The notes beneath the pieces were generated by a model. The model did no database searches, was not told the origin of the DNA, and saw nothing but the letters and a program-made list of their open reading frames with translations. A program made the translations under genes and the position numbers. A stretch of DNA of 64,000 nucleotides. Origin: Bradyrhizobium sp. 149 (GTDB taxonomy: Bacteria; Pseudomonadota; Alphaproteobacteria; Rhizobiales; Xanthobacteraceae). The stretch spans positions 124,001 to 188,000 of the forward strand of contig NZ_JADPKK010000005.1 in the NCBI RefSeq assembly GCF_023073915.1. Reading direction: 5' to 3'. This document shows positions 44,881 to 54,323 of this stretch, piece by piece. How positions within the stretch are numbered: position 1 is the first letter of the stretch; every line of letters begins with the position of its first letter.

Positions 44881-46245
44881 ATGCAGGCCATGACGATCGA
44901 AGAACCGGCGCGCCATGTGCCGCTCTATGGCGAGTATGAAGTGGTCGTGCTCGGCGGCGGTCCGGCCGGCATCGTGGCGGCTGCGTCCGCGGCGCGCGCG
45001 GGCCGAAAGACGCTGCTGATCGAGCGCTACGGCTTCCTTGGCGGCATGGGCACCGCCGCGGGTGTCACCAATTTCTGCGGCCTGCATGGCAATGTCTACG
45101 GCCAGGCCCATCGGCTGGCGCAGGGCATGGCGTCCGAGCTGCTGGCGCGGATTGACCATTTGAACGGCCTCAACGCGCCGCATCTGATCCTCGGCAAGGT
45201 CTTCGCCCAGGCTTACGACACCGCCGCCTACAAGATCGCGGCCGACCAACTCCTCGCCAGCCACAAGGTGCACATCCTCTTCCACGCGCTTGGTGCCGGT
45301 GTGGTGATGGGCGACGACCGCCGCATCGACGCGCTGATGGTCGAGACCAAGGCCGGCCGGCAGGCGGTGCGATCGGAGATTTTCATCGATTGCTCCGGCG
45401 ACGGCGATCTCGCGGTCTGGGCCGGCGCGCCCTTCGAATTCGGCGACGAGCACGGCCATCCGATGTATCCCTCGATGATGCTCCGTCTCAACGGCATCGA
45501 TCCCGAGCAGGCGGGCGAGGCCTGGCGGACCATCCCGCAATTGATGGAGAAGGCCACTGCCGCCGGCACCCACACATTCCCGCGCAAGAGCGCGATCGTG
45601 CGGCCACAGAAATCCGGCATCGAATGGCGGGTGAACTTCACGCAAGTGGCGCGCGAGGACGGCCATGCCATCAACGGCATCGAGCCTGATGATCTCACCC
45701 GCGGCGAGATCGAGGGCCGCAAGCAGGCGCTCGCCGCGTTCGAATTCCTGCGCACCGTGCCGGGCTTTGAAAAATCCTACATCGTCGATTTGCCGCCGCA
45801 GCTCGGCATCCGCGAAACCCGCCGCATCACGGGCGGCTATCAGCTCAGCGGCGAGGACGTGCTCGGCTGCGCCTCGTTCGAGGATTCCATCGGGGTTAAT
45901 GGCTGGCCGATCGAGGCCCATGTTCCCGGCGACGTCGTCTTCACCTTCCCGCCGATCCCGGAATCGCGCGGCTATAACGAGCTGCCTTACCGCATGCTGG
46001 TGCCCGAAGGCGTCGACAATCTGCTGGTCGCCGGCCGCTGCGCCTCGATGACCCATGAGGGCCAGTCGGCGGCTCGGGTCTCCGGTGCCTGTTTCGTGAT
46101 GGGGGAGGCCGCCGGTTCCGCCGCCGCGCTGGCGCTCGCGGGCAACCGGATCCCGCGTGACATCCCGGTTGAAAACCTGCAGGAAACGTTGAAACAACAG
46201 GGCGCCTTCATCGGACGGGACCAGCCCGTGCCCGAAGGGCTCTGA
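44881..46245 (+). CDS. FAD-dependent oxidoreductase
   Basis: This 454-residue protein has an N-terminal FAD-binding motif VVVLGGGPAGIVAAASAARAGRKTLLIERYGFLGGMG (GGGPAG 25-30), the NFCGLHGNVYG segment, IDCSGDGDLAVWAGAPFEFG, and the C-terminal LLVAGRCASMTHEGQSAARVSGACFVMGEAAGSAAALA closing motif. This matches FAD-dependent pyridine-nucleotide or succinate-dehydrogenase-like flavoproteins (FAD_oxidored family) of unknown substrate. It is directly upstream of an ABC importer. Confidence 0.9.
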   Translation: MQAMTIEEPARHVPLYGEYEVVVLGGGPAGIVAAASAARAGRKTLLIERYGFLGGMGTAAGVTNFCGLHGNVYGQAHRLAQGMASELLARIDHLNGLNAPHLILGKVFAQAYDTAAYKIAADQLLASHKVHILFHALGAGVVMGDDRRIDALMVETKAGRQAVRSEIFIDCSGDGDLAVWAGAPFEFGDEHGHPMYPSMMLRLNGIDPEQAGEAWRTIPQLMEKATAAGTHTFPRKSAIVRPQKSGIEWRVNFTQVAREDGHAINGIEPDDLTRGEIEGRKQALAAFEFLRTVPGFEKSYIVDLPPQLGIRETRRITGGYQLSGEDVLGCASFEDSIGVNGWPIEAHVPGDVVFTFPPIPESRGYNELPYRMLVPEGVDNLLVAGRCASMTHEGQSAARVSGACFVMGEAAGSAAALALAGNRIPRDIPVENLQETLKQQGAFIGRDQPVPEGL

Positions 46246-46313
46246 CGGGCTGCAAGAGTACGACCGAGAGTACGTCCAAGACAACGACGAAGAGAACCAC
46301 TGGAGGAAACGGC

Positions 46314-47318
46314 ATGATCGGGATTGCGCGGTTCGCGCTAGCTGGCCTGATGGCGATCACGGCCTTGGGCACGGCGCAAGCCGAGGACGCGCTGAAGGCC
46401 AAGGTCGGCGTGCTCAGGCTGTCGTCCTCCGCGCCGGTCTTCATCGCGCAGGACAAGGGCTATTTCCGCGAGGCGGGCCTCGACGTCGAGCTGAAATTCT
46501 TCGACGCGGCCCAACCGATCGCGGTGGCCACCACCTCGGGCGACATCGATTTCGGCGTCACCGCCTTCACCGCCGGTCTCTACAATCTTGCCGGCAAGGG
46601 CGTGCTGAAGGTGATCGGCGGCATGAGCCGCGAGAAGGCCGGCTATCCCCTGATCGGCTATTTCGCCAGCAACAACGCCTATGCCGCCGGGCTGAAGACG
46701 CCGAAGGACCTCGCGGGCAAGCGCGTGGCGATGACGCAGGTTGGCTCCTCCTTTCACTATTCGCTCGGCCTGCTTGCCGACAAATACGGCTTCAAGCTCG
46801 CCGACGTGAAGATCGTGCCGCTGCAATCGCTGTCGAATGCGGCGGCCGCGTTGAAGGGCGAAACCGTGGATGCAGCGCTGCTGCCGATCTCCACCGCGCG
46901 GAAGCTGATGGACGACGGCGGCGCGAAGTTTCTCGGCTGGGTCGGCGACGAGACGCCCTGGCAATTGGGCGCAGTGTTCGCTTCACCGAAGACGCTGACG
47001 AACAAGCTGCTGGTGACGAAGCTGCTCGGCGCTTTGGCAAGGGCCGATCGCGAATATCACGACGTCATCCTTGCCGCGATGAAGGACGGCGTCGCGCCGA
47101 TCAACGACCAGACAAGGCCGCTGCTGGAAATCATCGCCAAATATACGAATCTCCCGGTCGAGCAGGTGGTCGGCAACTGCGCCTATATCGATCCCGACGG
47201 CAGGCTCGATGTCAAGAACGTCGACAACCAGATCAAATGGCTGCAGGAGCAGGGCTTTGCCGACAAGGGTTTTGACGCGCATGCGATCATCGCAAAGGAT
47301 TATGTGAAGGCGGATTGA
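46314..47318 (+). CDS. ABC transporter substrate-binding protein (SsuA/ThiY type)
   Basis: This 334-residue periplasmic protein has a signal peptide (RFALAGLMAITALGTAQAED) and the NMT1/THI5-like fold: KVGVLRLSSSAPVFIAQDKGYFREAGLDVELKFFDAAQPIAVATTSGDIDFGVTA. It binds a sulfonate, nitrate, pyrimidine or aromatic ligand. It is the first of a three-gene importer operon with the ATPase at 47332 and the permease at 48098. Confidence 0.92.
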   Translation: MIGIARFALAGLMAITALGTAQAEDALKAKVGVLRLSSSAPVFIAQDKGYFREAGLDVELKFFDAAQPIAVATTSGDIDFGVTAFTAGLYNLAGKGVLKVIGGMSREKAGYPLIGYFASNNAYAAGLKTPKDLAGKRVAMTQVGSSFHYSLGLLADKYGFKLADVKIVPLQSLSNAAAALKGETVDAALLPISTARKLMDDGGAKFLGWVGDETPWQLGAVFASPKTLTNKLLVTKLLGALARADREYHDVILAAMKDGVAPINDQTRPLLEIIAKYTNLPVEQVVGNCAYIDPDGRLDVKNVDNQIKWLQEQGFADKGFDAHAIIAKDYVKAD

Positions 47319-47331
47319 GAGTAGAACGCTC

Positions 47332-48097
<766 letters not shown>

Positions 48098-48105
<8 letters not shown>

Positions 48106-48919
48106 TCGCGCGGCGACTGAGACGGCCAAGGATACCGCGACCCGGCGCGTCCGCTTTCGCGGCGCCGGCTTCGTGCCGGCGAGCAGCCGCTTCGGCGGCT
48201 GGATCGCGCTCGCGCTGGTCATCGCGATCTGGCAGGCCGCCGGCAGCACCGGCCTCGTCAATCCGCTGTTCCTGCCGCCGCCGTCGGCGATCGCGCGTGC
48301 CATCTATCAGCTCGCGATCTCGGGCGCGCTGTGGCAGCACCTTTCCGCTTCACTCTTGCGCATCGGTGTCGGCTGGCTGCTCGGCACGGCCGCCGGTGTC
48401 GCGGTTGGCTTTGCCATCGGCCTGTCGCGTCTGGCGCGCAGCGTCGGCATCACCTTCATCTCGGCGCTGTTCCCGATCCCGAAGATCGCGCTACTGCCGC
48501 TGTTGATCCTCTGGCTCGGCATCGGTGAAGAGCCGAAGATCGCGACCATTGCGCTCGGGGTGTTCTTCTCGACTGCAATCTCGGTCTATAGCGGCGTCGA
48601 CGCAGTGCCGCGCAACCTCATCCGCATGGCGCAGAGCTTCAACGTGCCGTTCGCGACCATCGTGCGCAAGGTGGTCTGGCCGGGCGCGCTGCCTGCAATC
48701 CTCGCCGGCTTCCGCATTACGTCGTCGGTGGCGCTGCTGCTCGTCGTCAGCGCCGAGATGATCGGCGCACAGTACGGCATCGGCGCGTTCGTGTTGCAGG
48801 CGGGCAATTTGATGCAGACGGATCAGCTGCTCGCGGGCGTGGTGATCTTGTCGGTGTTCGGGTTGATGGTAGGTCGCGTGATCAACTGGCTGGAGATACG
48901 GCTGCTGCACTGGCGGTGA
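48098..48919 (+). CDS. ABC transporter permease (SsuC/TauC type)
   Basis: From ATG 48098 this is a 273-residue integral membrane protein of about six helices with the binding-protein-dependent permease EAA-type loop (GVDAVPRNLIRMAQSFNVPFATIVRKVVWPGALPAILAGFRI). The final 222 bp of the gene are duplicated at 49949-50170 with about eight differences, all silent, so the 3' part of this gene may have been brought in by the cassette that follows. Confidence 0.92.
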
Positions 48920-49948
48920 GGCTGGCGGGAACGCGCCTGCCCCCTCCTAGCGGGAAAACGTGATGTCGCCCATCAGCGAGGCGAAATTGTCGCGACTAAT
49001 CGTAGCGTCCGAAAGTTTCTTGCGGAATATTCGATCATCGTCCTCATGCTGCCTTAGCTCAGAGATGAGCGAGAACAGGCGAATGAGGTTGCCGTTCAAG
49101 TCAAACCACTGGCCGCTTATTAGCTTTACCTCCGGTGTTGTGGAGAGGTCCTCAAACGAAAGTGCTGCAAAAATTTCGACGTCCAAATCGGTGTGTGAGG
49201 ACTGCTCATTTTCGGGCAGTATATGAAGCGAAATGGCAGCAGTAAGATCCTGCTTTTCCTTGTAGTAATAGGACATAGAATATTTGTTCTCGGAGACGTG
49301 ACCGAGTGAAATCGTCTGGATGACCTGAGTCCTGCCGGTGAAGACTGGATGCTTATCTAAATCGAATAGTATCTCGAGTTTCTTCGTCGATGGATTGATC
49401 GCGATTTTGCAGATTATTACCGGCGCGGGGTCCCAAGGGCCTTGCGCATTCTGGCCGGGCGCGAGTTCGTAAGTAACTTGCCAAGTTCCAACGAGCTTCT
49501 CCCGTAACTGCGAGTAAATGTCTTCAGCTTCGCGATTATATTGAACGTACAACAAGAACCATATCAGGACGAAGCCAAATATTAGCGTCGCAGCCACGAT
49601 GAGCTGAAAGGTTCGGGAGAAGTGCGCAAATTCAAATGTACTTCCAGCACTCCCCGTTTGCCCGGTGCTGAAAGAGAAAAGGACGAACTCCGCGGCTGCG
49701 ATAAGCCCGGCAATAACCAAGGCAACGAACGCTAGTGCCACGCTCTTTGAACCGAGTACTTCCTTGGAAAAGATATTCTTAAGAAAATCGAGCATGGTTG
49801 CTCCCCTCTCATAAGAGGTGCGCACGAAAATAAAGACATCCTATACGTGTACGTTCTGTCGCGCAATCCAAGAAGCTGCGCTTTCAGCAGAAATGCGTTG
49901 GCGATGAGCCGAAGGCGTGAATGCATGATCGCATGTGGCTGCCCCGCG
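48920..49948. mobile_element. Inserted AT-richer cassette bounded by duplicated permease 3' end
   Basis: This stretch lies between the intact permease stop and the beginning of the second copy of the permease 3' segment. It holds one minus-strand gene and no integrase, transposase or terminal inverted repeats that I can see. Its base use is clearly AT-richer than the flanks. Confidence 0.6.
48947..49795 (-). CDS. Unknown two-helix membrane protein with C-terminal beta-rich domain
   Basis: From ATG 49795 the protein has 282 residues. Two transmembrane helices (about 17-41 VALAFVALVIAGLIAAAEFVL and 63-86 FQLIVAATLIFGFVLIWFLL) precede a short helical linker (NREAEDIYSQLREK) and a C-terminal domain starting LVGTWQVTYELAPGQ with many alternating-hydrophobic strands, suggesting a lipocalin- or beta-barrel-like fold. 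This 2TM plus beta-domain layout resembles Cap15-type CBASS effectors, but no CD-NTase is near and identity is not claimed. I do not recognise a named family. Upstream is GGGGAG as ribosome site. Codon use is AT-rich relative to neighbours. Confidence 0.75.
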   Translation of the reverse strand: MLDFLKNIFSKEVLGSKSVALAFVALVIAGLIAAAEFVLFSFSTGQTGSAGSTFEFAHFSRTFQLIVAATLIFGFVLIWFLLYVQYNREAEDIYSQLREKLVGTWQVTYELAPGQNAQGPWDPAPVIICKIAINPSTKKLEILFDLDKHPVFTGRTQVIQTISLGHVSENKYSMSYYYKEKQDLTAAISLHILPENEQSSHTDLDVEIFAALSFEDLSTTPEVKLISGQWFDLNGNLIRLFSLISELRQHEDDDRIFRKKLSDATISRDNFASLMGDITFSR

Positions 49949-50170
49949 ATCCTCGCCGGCTTCCGGATTACGTCGTCGGTGGCGCTGCTGCTCGTCGTCA
50001 GCGCCGAGATGATCGGCGCACAGTACGGCATCGGCGCGTTCGTGTTGCAGGCCGGCAATTTGATGCAGACAGATCAGCTGCTCGCGGGCGTGGTGATCTT
50101 GTCGGTGTTCGGGTTGATGGTGGGCAGGGTGATCAACTGGCTGGAGATACGGCTGCTGCACTGGCGATGA
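49949..50170 (+). pseudogene. Duplicate 3' fragment of the ABC permease gene
   Basis: This 222-bp stretch is colinear with 48698-48919 at about 96 percent identity. The reading frame encodes the identical permease C-terminus (from ILAGFRITSS to LEIRLLHWR), the differences being silent. No permease 5' sequence precedes it, so it is a displaced remnant rather than a functional gene. Confidence 0.85.
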
Positions 50171-50179
50171 CGCTTACTC

Positions 50180-50259
50180 CGTCATTGCGAGCGCAGCGAA
50201 GCAATCCAGACCGTCGCCGCGGAAAGATTCTGGATTGCTTCGCTGCGCTCGCAATGACA
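50180..50259. repeat. Intergenic palindromic repeat, family A, copy 4
   Basis: CGTCATTGCGAGCGCAGCGA..GCAATCCAGA mirrored by TCTGGATTGCTTCGCTGCGCTCGCAATGAC, just after the permease remnant and before the convergent dioxygenase gene. Confidence 0.88.
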
Positions 50260-50278
50260 ATGCGGCTAACAGCTTAAC

Positions 50279-51319
50279 TCACGCGTTCCCGCGATCCTCG
50301 CGAAACAGGTCGAGCTTCTGCTGCACGGGTCGATCCGAGAAGCTGAACAGCACCGCATCCATGTCAGCTTCGTGCGTGACCCATTGCCAGCTCGGCACCA
50401 CGAACAGATCGCGGGGTCCCCATTCGAAGGTCGCATCGCCGATACGGGTGCGGCCATGGCCTTCGATCGGACAGAACACCGTTGCGTCCGTCGCGCGATA
50501 GCGCGCGGTCTTGAAACCCTTCGGCAGCAGCTGGATGAAGGTGCCGATGGTCGGCATCGCGAAGTCGCCGGTCTCGGGGTTGCTGAACTTCAGCTTCAAT
50601 CCGTGACAGGCGTCCCACTCCTGGCTGGCGCGAGCCTTCTCCAGTGCTTCGCGTGTGTAGGCATAGGGATAGCTGAAGATCGGCGAGGTCTTCGAGCTCC
50701 GCTTCACGTCGATTGGCAGCAAATTGTGCCCGTAGCGGGCAAAGCTGTCGCCGGCCGGCCTTGTGATCTTCTGCTGGTCCTCATTCGAGCCTTCCGCAAA
50801 GGAGCAGTCGAAGAACTGCACCAGCGGAATGTCGAGACCGTCGAGCCAGAACATCGGCTGATCGGTCTCGTTGGAATGATCGTGCCAGGTCATCGACGGC
50901 GTGATGATGAAGTCGCCTTGCTCCATCGCGGTGCGCTCGCCGTCGACCGCGGTGTGGGCGCCCTTGCCTTCGAGCACGAAGCGCAATGCCGACTGGCTGT
51001 GCCGGTGGGCGGGCGCAACGTCGCCGGGCACCACCATCTGCACGCCGGCATAAAGCGACGTGGTGATTTTCGATTGGCCGCGCAGACCGGGATTTTCCAG
51101 CACCAGCACGCGCCGCTCGGCTTCCTTCGCCGTGATCAGCTTGCCGGCTTCGGTCATGTAGTCGCGGATGACGTCGAACTTCCACAGATGCGGCCGGCAG
51201 GCGCTCTTCGGCTCCGGCGTGATCAAGTCGTTCATGACGGTCCAGAGCGCGGTGAGATTCTCGCCGTCGATCTTTTTATAGAACGCCTCGCGCTCCGGCG
51301 TCTTGGTCACGGCTTCCAT
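50279..51319 (-). CDS. Gentisate 1,2-dioxygenase
   Basis: This 346-residue bicupin protein matches gentisate/salicylate dioxygenases. The N-terminal cupin has PAHRHSQSALRFVLEGKG and TWHDH: His105, His107 and His146 are the Fe(II) ligands, with spacing equal to known enzymes. The second cupin (TGDFAMPTIGTFIQLL onward) has lost metal ligands, as usual. It opens the gentisate ring to maleylpyruvate using O2. It is transcribed from a promoter overlapping an operator dyad (51344-51365) 25 bp upstream. Confidence 0.93.
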   Translation of the reverse strand: MEAVTKTPEREAFYKKIDGENLTALWTVMNDLITPEPKSACRPHLWKFDVIRDYMTEAGKLITAKEAERRVLVLENPGLRGQSKITTSLYAGVQMVVPGDVAPAHRHSQSALRFVLEGKGAHTAVDGERTAMEQGDFIITPSMTWHDHSNETDQPMFWLDGLDIPLVQFFDCSFAEGSNEDQQKITRPAGDSFARYGHNLLPIDVKRSSKTSPIFSYPYAYTREALEKARASQEWDACHGLKLKFSNPETGDFAMPTIGTFIQLLPKGFKTARYRATDATVFCPIEGHGRTRIGDATFEWGPRDLFVVPSWQWVTHEADMDAVLFSFSDRPVQQKLDLFREDRGNA

Positions 51320-51343
51320 GGTGCGGCTCCCGCTCGCTTTGTT

Positions 51344-51378
51344 GATTGACAGTATACTGACGATCTAGGTAGCGTCAA
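51344..51378. promoter_or_regulatory. Promoter/operator of the gentisate dioxygenase gene
   Basis: A 22-bp quasi-palindrome at 51344-51365 (core CAGTATACTG, 18 of 22 positions symmetric) overlaps the minus-strand -10 box TATACT (complement of 51351-51356). A -35 TTGACG lies 16 bp upstream (complement of 51373-51378). A close copy of the dyad is at 55473-55494. It sits between the divergent dioxygenase and isomerase-MarR genes. Confidence 0.75.
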
Positions 51379-51401
51379 CGTGATCGAACGCGTTACAAGG
51401 C

Positions 51402-51480
51402 AGTCATTCCGGGGCGGCTCGAGGAGCCGAACCCGGAATCTCGAGATTCCGGGCTCTCGCTTCGCGAGCTCCGGAATGAC
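51402..51480. repeat. Intergenic palindromic repeat, family C
   Basis: GTCATTCCGGGGC at the left is mirrored by GAGCTCCGGAATGAC at the right, with inner arms CCCGGAATCTC / GAGATTCCGGG. It lies within the 5' region of the isomerase gene. Confidence 0.8.
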
Positions 51481-51499
51481 GGGAAACAGGGGGGGTCCG

Positions 51500-52132
51500 A
51501 TGAAGCTGCACGGCTATTTCCGCTCCAGCGCCGCCTACCGGGTGCGGATTGCGCTGAACCTCAAGGGCCTCGGTGCCGAGCACCTGCCGCATCACCTTCG
51601 CAAGGGCGAGCAATGCGCGCCCGCTTATCTCGCCATCAATCCGCAGGGCCTGGTGCCCGCGCTGGAGAACGATGCGGGCGCGGTGCTGACCCAATCGGTC
51701 GCCATCATCGAATGGCTCGACGAAACTCATCCGAGCCCGCCGCTGCTGCCCGAGGATATTTTGCAGCGCGCCAAGGTGAGGGCGTTTGCGCTGGCGATCG
51801 CTTGCGACACTCACCCCGTGCAGAATTTGAAGGTGCTGGCGCGGCTGCGCGAGCTCGGCCTTGCCGAGGAGAAGGTTCAGGACTGGGCAGCCTGGGTCAA
51901 CCGCGAGGGGCTCGCGGCCTGCGAGACGCTGATCAGAAACGAGCCGGGCCCGTTCTGCTTCGGTGAAGTGCCGACGCTCGCAGATCTTTGCCTCGTGCCG
52001 CAGCTCGCCAATGCGCGCCGCTTCGGCGTCGACGTCTCCGCCTATCCGCGCCTGCTTAAGGCGGAAGCTGCGGCCAAGGCGTTGCCGGCGTTCGTCGACG
52101 CCGCGCCGGAGAAGCAGCCCGATGCCGAGTAA
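51500..52132 (+). CDS. maiA: Maleylpyruvate/maleylacetoacetate isomerase (zeta-class GST)
   Basis: From ATG 51500 the protein has 210 residues. MKLHGYFRSSAAYRVRIALNLKGL carries the SSxxxRVRIAL active-site motif of zeta GSTs; INPQGLVPAL and TQSVAIIEWLDE form the glutathione site. It isomerises maleylpyruvate to fumarylpyruvate using glutathione, the step after gentisate cleavage. The stop overlaps the MarR start by 11 bp. A later fumarylpyruvate hydrolase is not in this window. Confidence 0.9.
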   Translation: MKLHGYFRSSAAYRVRIALNLKGLGAEHLPHHLRKGEQCAPAYLAINPQGLVPALENDAGAVLTQSVAIIEWLDETHPSPPLLPEDILQRAKVRAFALAIACDTHPVQNLKVLARLRELGLAEEKVQDWAAWVNREGLAACETLIRNEPGPFCFGEVPTLADLCLVPQLANARRFGVDVSAYPRLLKAEAAAKALPAFVDAAPEKQPDAE

Positions 52133-52631
52133 GCCGCCTCCGATCACGATAGACGCGGTCTATGCCGCGCCGGGCTATTTGTTCCGGCGCATGCAGCAGA
52201 TCGCAGTCTCGATCTTCATGGAGGAGTGCAAGACGTTCGACCTCACGCCGGTGCAATACGCGGCGCTGATCGCGATCCACACCCATCCCGGCATTGACGC
52301 GACGCGGCTGTCCGCGGTGATCGCCTTCGACCGCTCCACGCTCGGCAGCGTGATCGAGCGGCTTCAGGCCAAGGATTTTGTCGAGCGCAGGCCGGCGCTG
52401 GAAGACAAGCGGATCAAGCTGCTCTATTTGACCAAGTCGGGTGCGGCGATCCTGCGCGACATCATCCCCGCCGTCGAACGCGCCCAAGCACGGATGCTCG
52501 AGCCGCTCAAGCCGGCGGACCGCAAGGCGCTGTTGGGACTCCTGGCGCAGCTCGTCGAGCTCAACAACGAGGCGTCGCGGGTGCCGCTACGAGCGGAGGA
52601 CGCGCTGGAGCATCTGGGCAAGGCGGGGTGA
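52122..52631 (+). CDS. MarR family transcriptional regulator
   Basis: From ATG 52122 the protein has 169 residues. Winged-helix signatures are QYAALIAIHTHPGIDATRLSAVIAFDRSTLGSVIERLQAKDFVERRPALEDKRIKLLYLTKSG (DNA-recognition helix and DxR wing). It likely represses the aromatic-acid cluster by binding the dyads at 51344 and 55473, with an aromatic CoA ester or acid as inducer (inference). Coupled to the isomerase gene. Confidence 0.93.
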   Translation: MPSKPPPITIDAVYAAPGYLFRRMQQIAVSIFMEECKTFDLTPVQYAALIAIHTHPGIDATRLSAVIAFDRSTLGSVIERLQAKDFVERRPALEDKRIKLLYLTKSGAAILRDIIPAVERAQARMLEPLKPADRKALLGLLAQLVELNNEASRVPLRAEDALEHLGKAG

Positions 52632-52709
52632 GGGGAGTGGTTGGGCGATACTAGGGCATCACTCACTGCCTTCGCCGGGACGACAATGAGGGAGTAGCCG
52701 CGCCGTCCC

Positions 52710-54323
52710 TCACATCCGCAACAACGCCTGCCGGTCGATCTTCCCCGTCCCGGTCTTCGGCAGCTCGTCGATGAAGATCACCTCGCGCGGATATTTGTAG
52801 GGCAGCAGCTTGCCCTTCACGTAGTCCTGCAGCCTGCGCGTCGCTTCGCGCTGATCGGCCGCGCGGCTGTTCATCACCACGACGGCCTTCAGCGTCATGC
52901 GCCGGTCCGGCAGCTCGGCGGCGAACACCGCGCATTCGCGGATCTCGGGATGATCGGCGAGGCACAGCTCGACCTCGAGCGGGTAGACCCACTGCCCGGA
53001 GATCTTGATGAGATCGTCGGCGCGGCCGCGGAAGAAGTGAAAGCCGTCGGCATCGCGGACGAAGCGGTCGCCGGTGTAGATCCAGCCGCCCTCTCGTATC
53101 GTTTCGGCGGATTTGTCCGGCCGGTTCCAGTATAGCGGCGTGTTGGAATCGCCGCGCACCCACAAGATGCCTTCCTCGTCGTCGGCGACATCGCGGTCGT
53201 CCTTGTCGCGCAGCGCGACCTCGTAGCCGGGCACGCGCAGGCCGGCGGCTCCGAGCTTCTTCTGCTCGGGGCGGTTGGAGAGATAGATGTGCAGCACCTC
53301 GGTCGAGCCGAGGCCTTCCACGATCTCGAGACCGGTGAGCGTCTTCCAGCCGTTGAAGACGTCGGCCGAGAGCACCTCGGCGGCCGAGAGCGCCATGCGC
53401 AGCGACGAGAAGTCGGTCTTGTCGGCGCCGTCGGCCTTGGTCAGCGATGTATAAAGCGTCGGAAGGCCGAAGAAGACCGTCGGTCTGTACTGCTCGATTG
53501 CTGCGAAGATCGCCGCAGGCTTCGGCTGGCCCGGCAGCAGCAGCGTCGTCGCGCCCGCCGTGAACGGGAAGGTGATCGCGTTGCCAAAGCCATAGGCGAA
53601 GAAGATTTTTGGCACCGAGAAGCAGATGTCATCGGGCATCAGCTTCAAGACGTTCTGCGCAAAGGCGAGCTCGCTATAGGCCATGTCGTGCTGGAGATGA
53701 ACGATGCCCTTGGGCCGGCCGGTGGATCCGGACGAGTACATCCAGAACGCCATCTCGTTGCGATGGGTGTCGGCTTCCGCGAGCTCGGCCGGAAATTGCG
53801 GGAGCCAGCCGGCGGCGGAAACGGCGTTCGGCGCGGCGTGATCGCCCACCGCGCCATTGACGACGATCAGCGTATGCAGGCTCGTGTCCTTGCAGGCCTC
53901 GGCGTTGAACCGTGCACAGAACTCGGCATCCGCCACCGCAACAGCCGCGCCGGAATCGGCGAGATAGAATTGCAGCAGATCCGGCGGCGTCAGCGTGTTG
54001 ATCAGCAGTGGTACGAAGCCGGCGCGCACCGCGCCGAAGAACGCGGCCGGATAGGCCGGGGTGTCATCGAGAAACAGCAGCACGCGATCGCCGCGCTTGA
54101 GGCCCAGCGAGGCAAAGCCGTTGCCCCAGCGCCCGGCTTCCGCACAGAGTTCCGCGTAGGTGCGCGTGCCGGCGGGGCCAATGAGTGCGAGCTTGCCGCC
54201 GCATCCTCGCGCGAGATTGTCGAACAGCACGCGGCTGGCATTGTAGACCTGCGGAACGGAAAAGCCGATCTCGCGCGCACCGGCGCTGTCGGCAGGCACC
54301 TGGTCGCGAATCTGGTCGCTCAT
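52710..54323 (-). CDS. Benzoate-CoA ligase family enzyme
   Basis: This 537-residue ANL enzyme has the P-loop MYSSGSTGRPKGIVH, VEGLGSTEVLHIYLSN (benzoate-CoA-ligase-type loop), WIYTGDRFVRDADGFHFFRGRADDLIKISGQWVYPLEVE and the late lysine in LPKTGTGKIDRQ. It activates an aromatic acid, such as salicylate, anthranilate or 2-hydroxybenzoate analogues, to its CoA ester. The start overlaps the stop of the upstream monooxygenase by 4 nt (ATGA). Confidence 0.93.
   Translation of the reverse strand: MSDQIRDQVPADSAGAREIGFSVPQVYNASRVLFDNLARGCGGKLALIGPAGTRTYAELCAEAGRWGNGFASLGLKRGDRVLLFLDDTPAYPAAFFGAVRAGFVPLLINTLTPPDLLQFYLADSGAAVAVADAEFCARFNAEACKDTSLHTLIVVNGAVGDHAAPNAVSAAGWLPQFPAELAEADTHRNEMAFWMYSSGSTGRPKGIVHLQHDMAYSELAFAQNVLKLMPDDICFSVPKIFFAYGFGNAITFPFTAGATTLLLPGQPKPAAIFAAIEQYRPTVFFGLPTLYTSLTKADGADKTDFSSLRMALSAAEVLSADVFNGWKTLTGLEIVEGLGSTEVLHIYLSNRPEQKKLGAAGLRVPGYEVALRDKDDRDVADDEEGILWVRGDSNTPLYWNRPDKSAETIREGGWIYTGDRFVRDADGFHFFRGRADDLIKISGQWVYPLEVELCLADHPEIRECAVFAAELPDRRMTLKAVVVMNSRAADQREATRRLQDYVKGKLLPYKYPREVIFIDELPKTGTGKIDRQALLRM

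Noticed and set aside
49847..50170. 107-codon frame covering the permease fragment as a functional gene
   Set aside because: Only the last 73 codons match the permease; the front part is unrelated and lacks a ribosome site, so it is treated as a remnant.
51346..51375. Plus-strand promoter TTGACA at the 51344 dyad driving the isomerase gene
   Set aside because: A -10 at normal spacing is weak, and the same TTGACA is conserved at 55475 where no plus-strand gene follows, so it is better explained as operator sequence.
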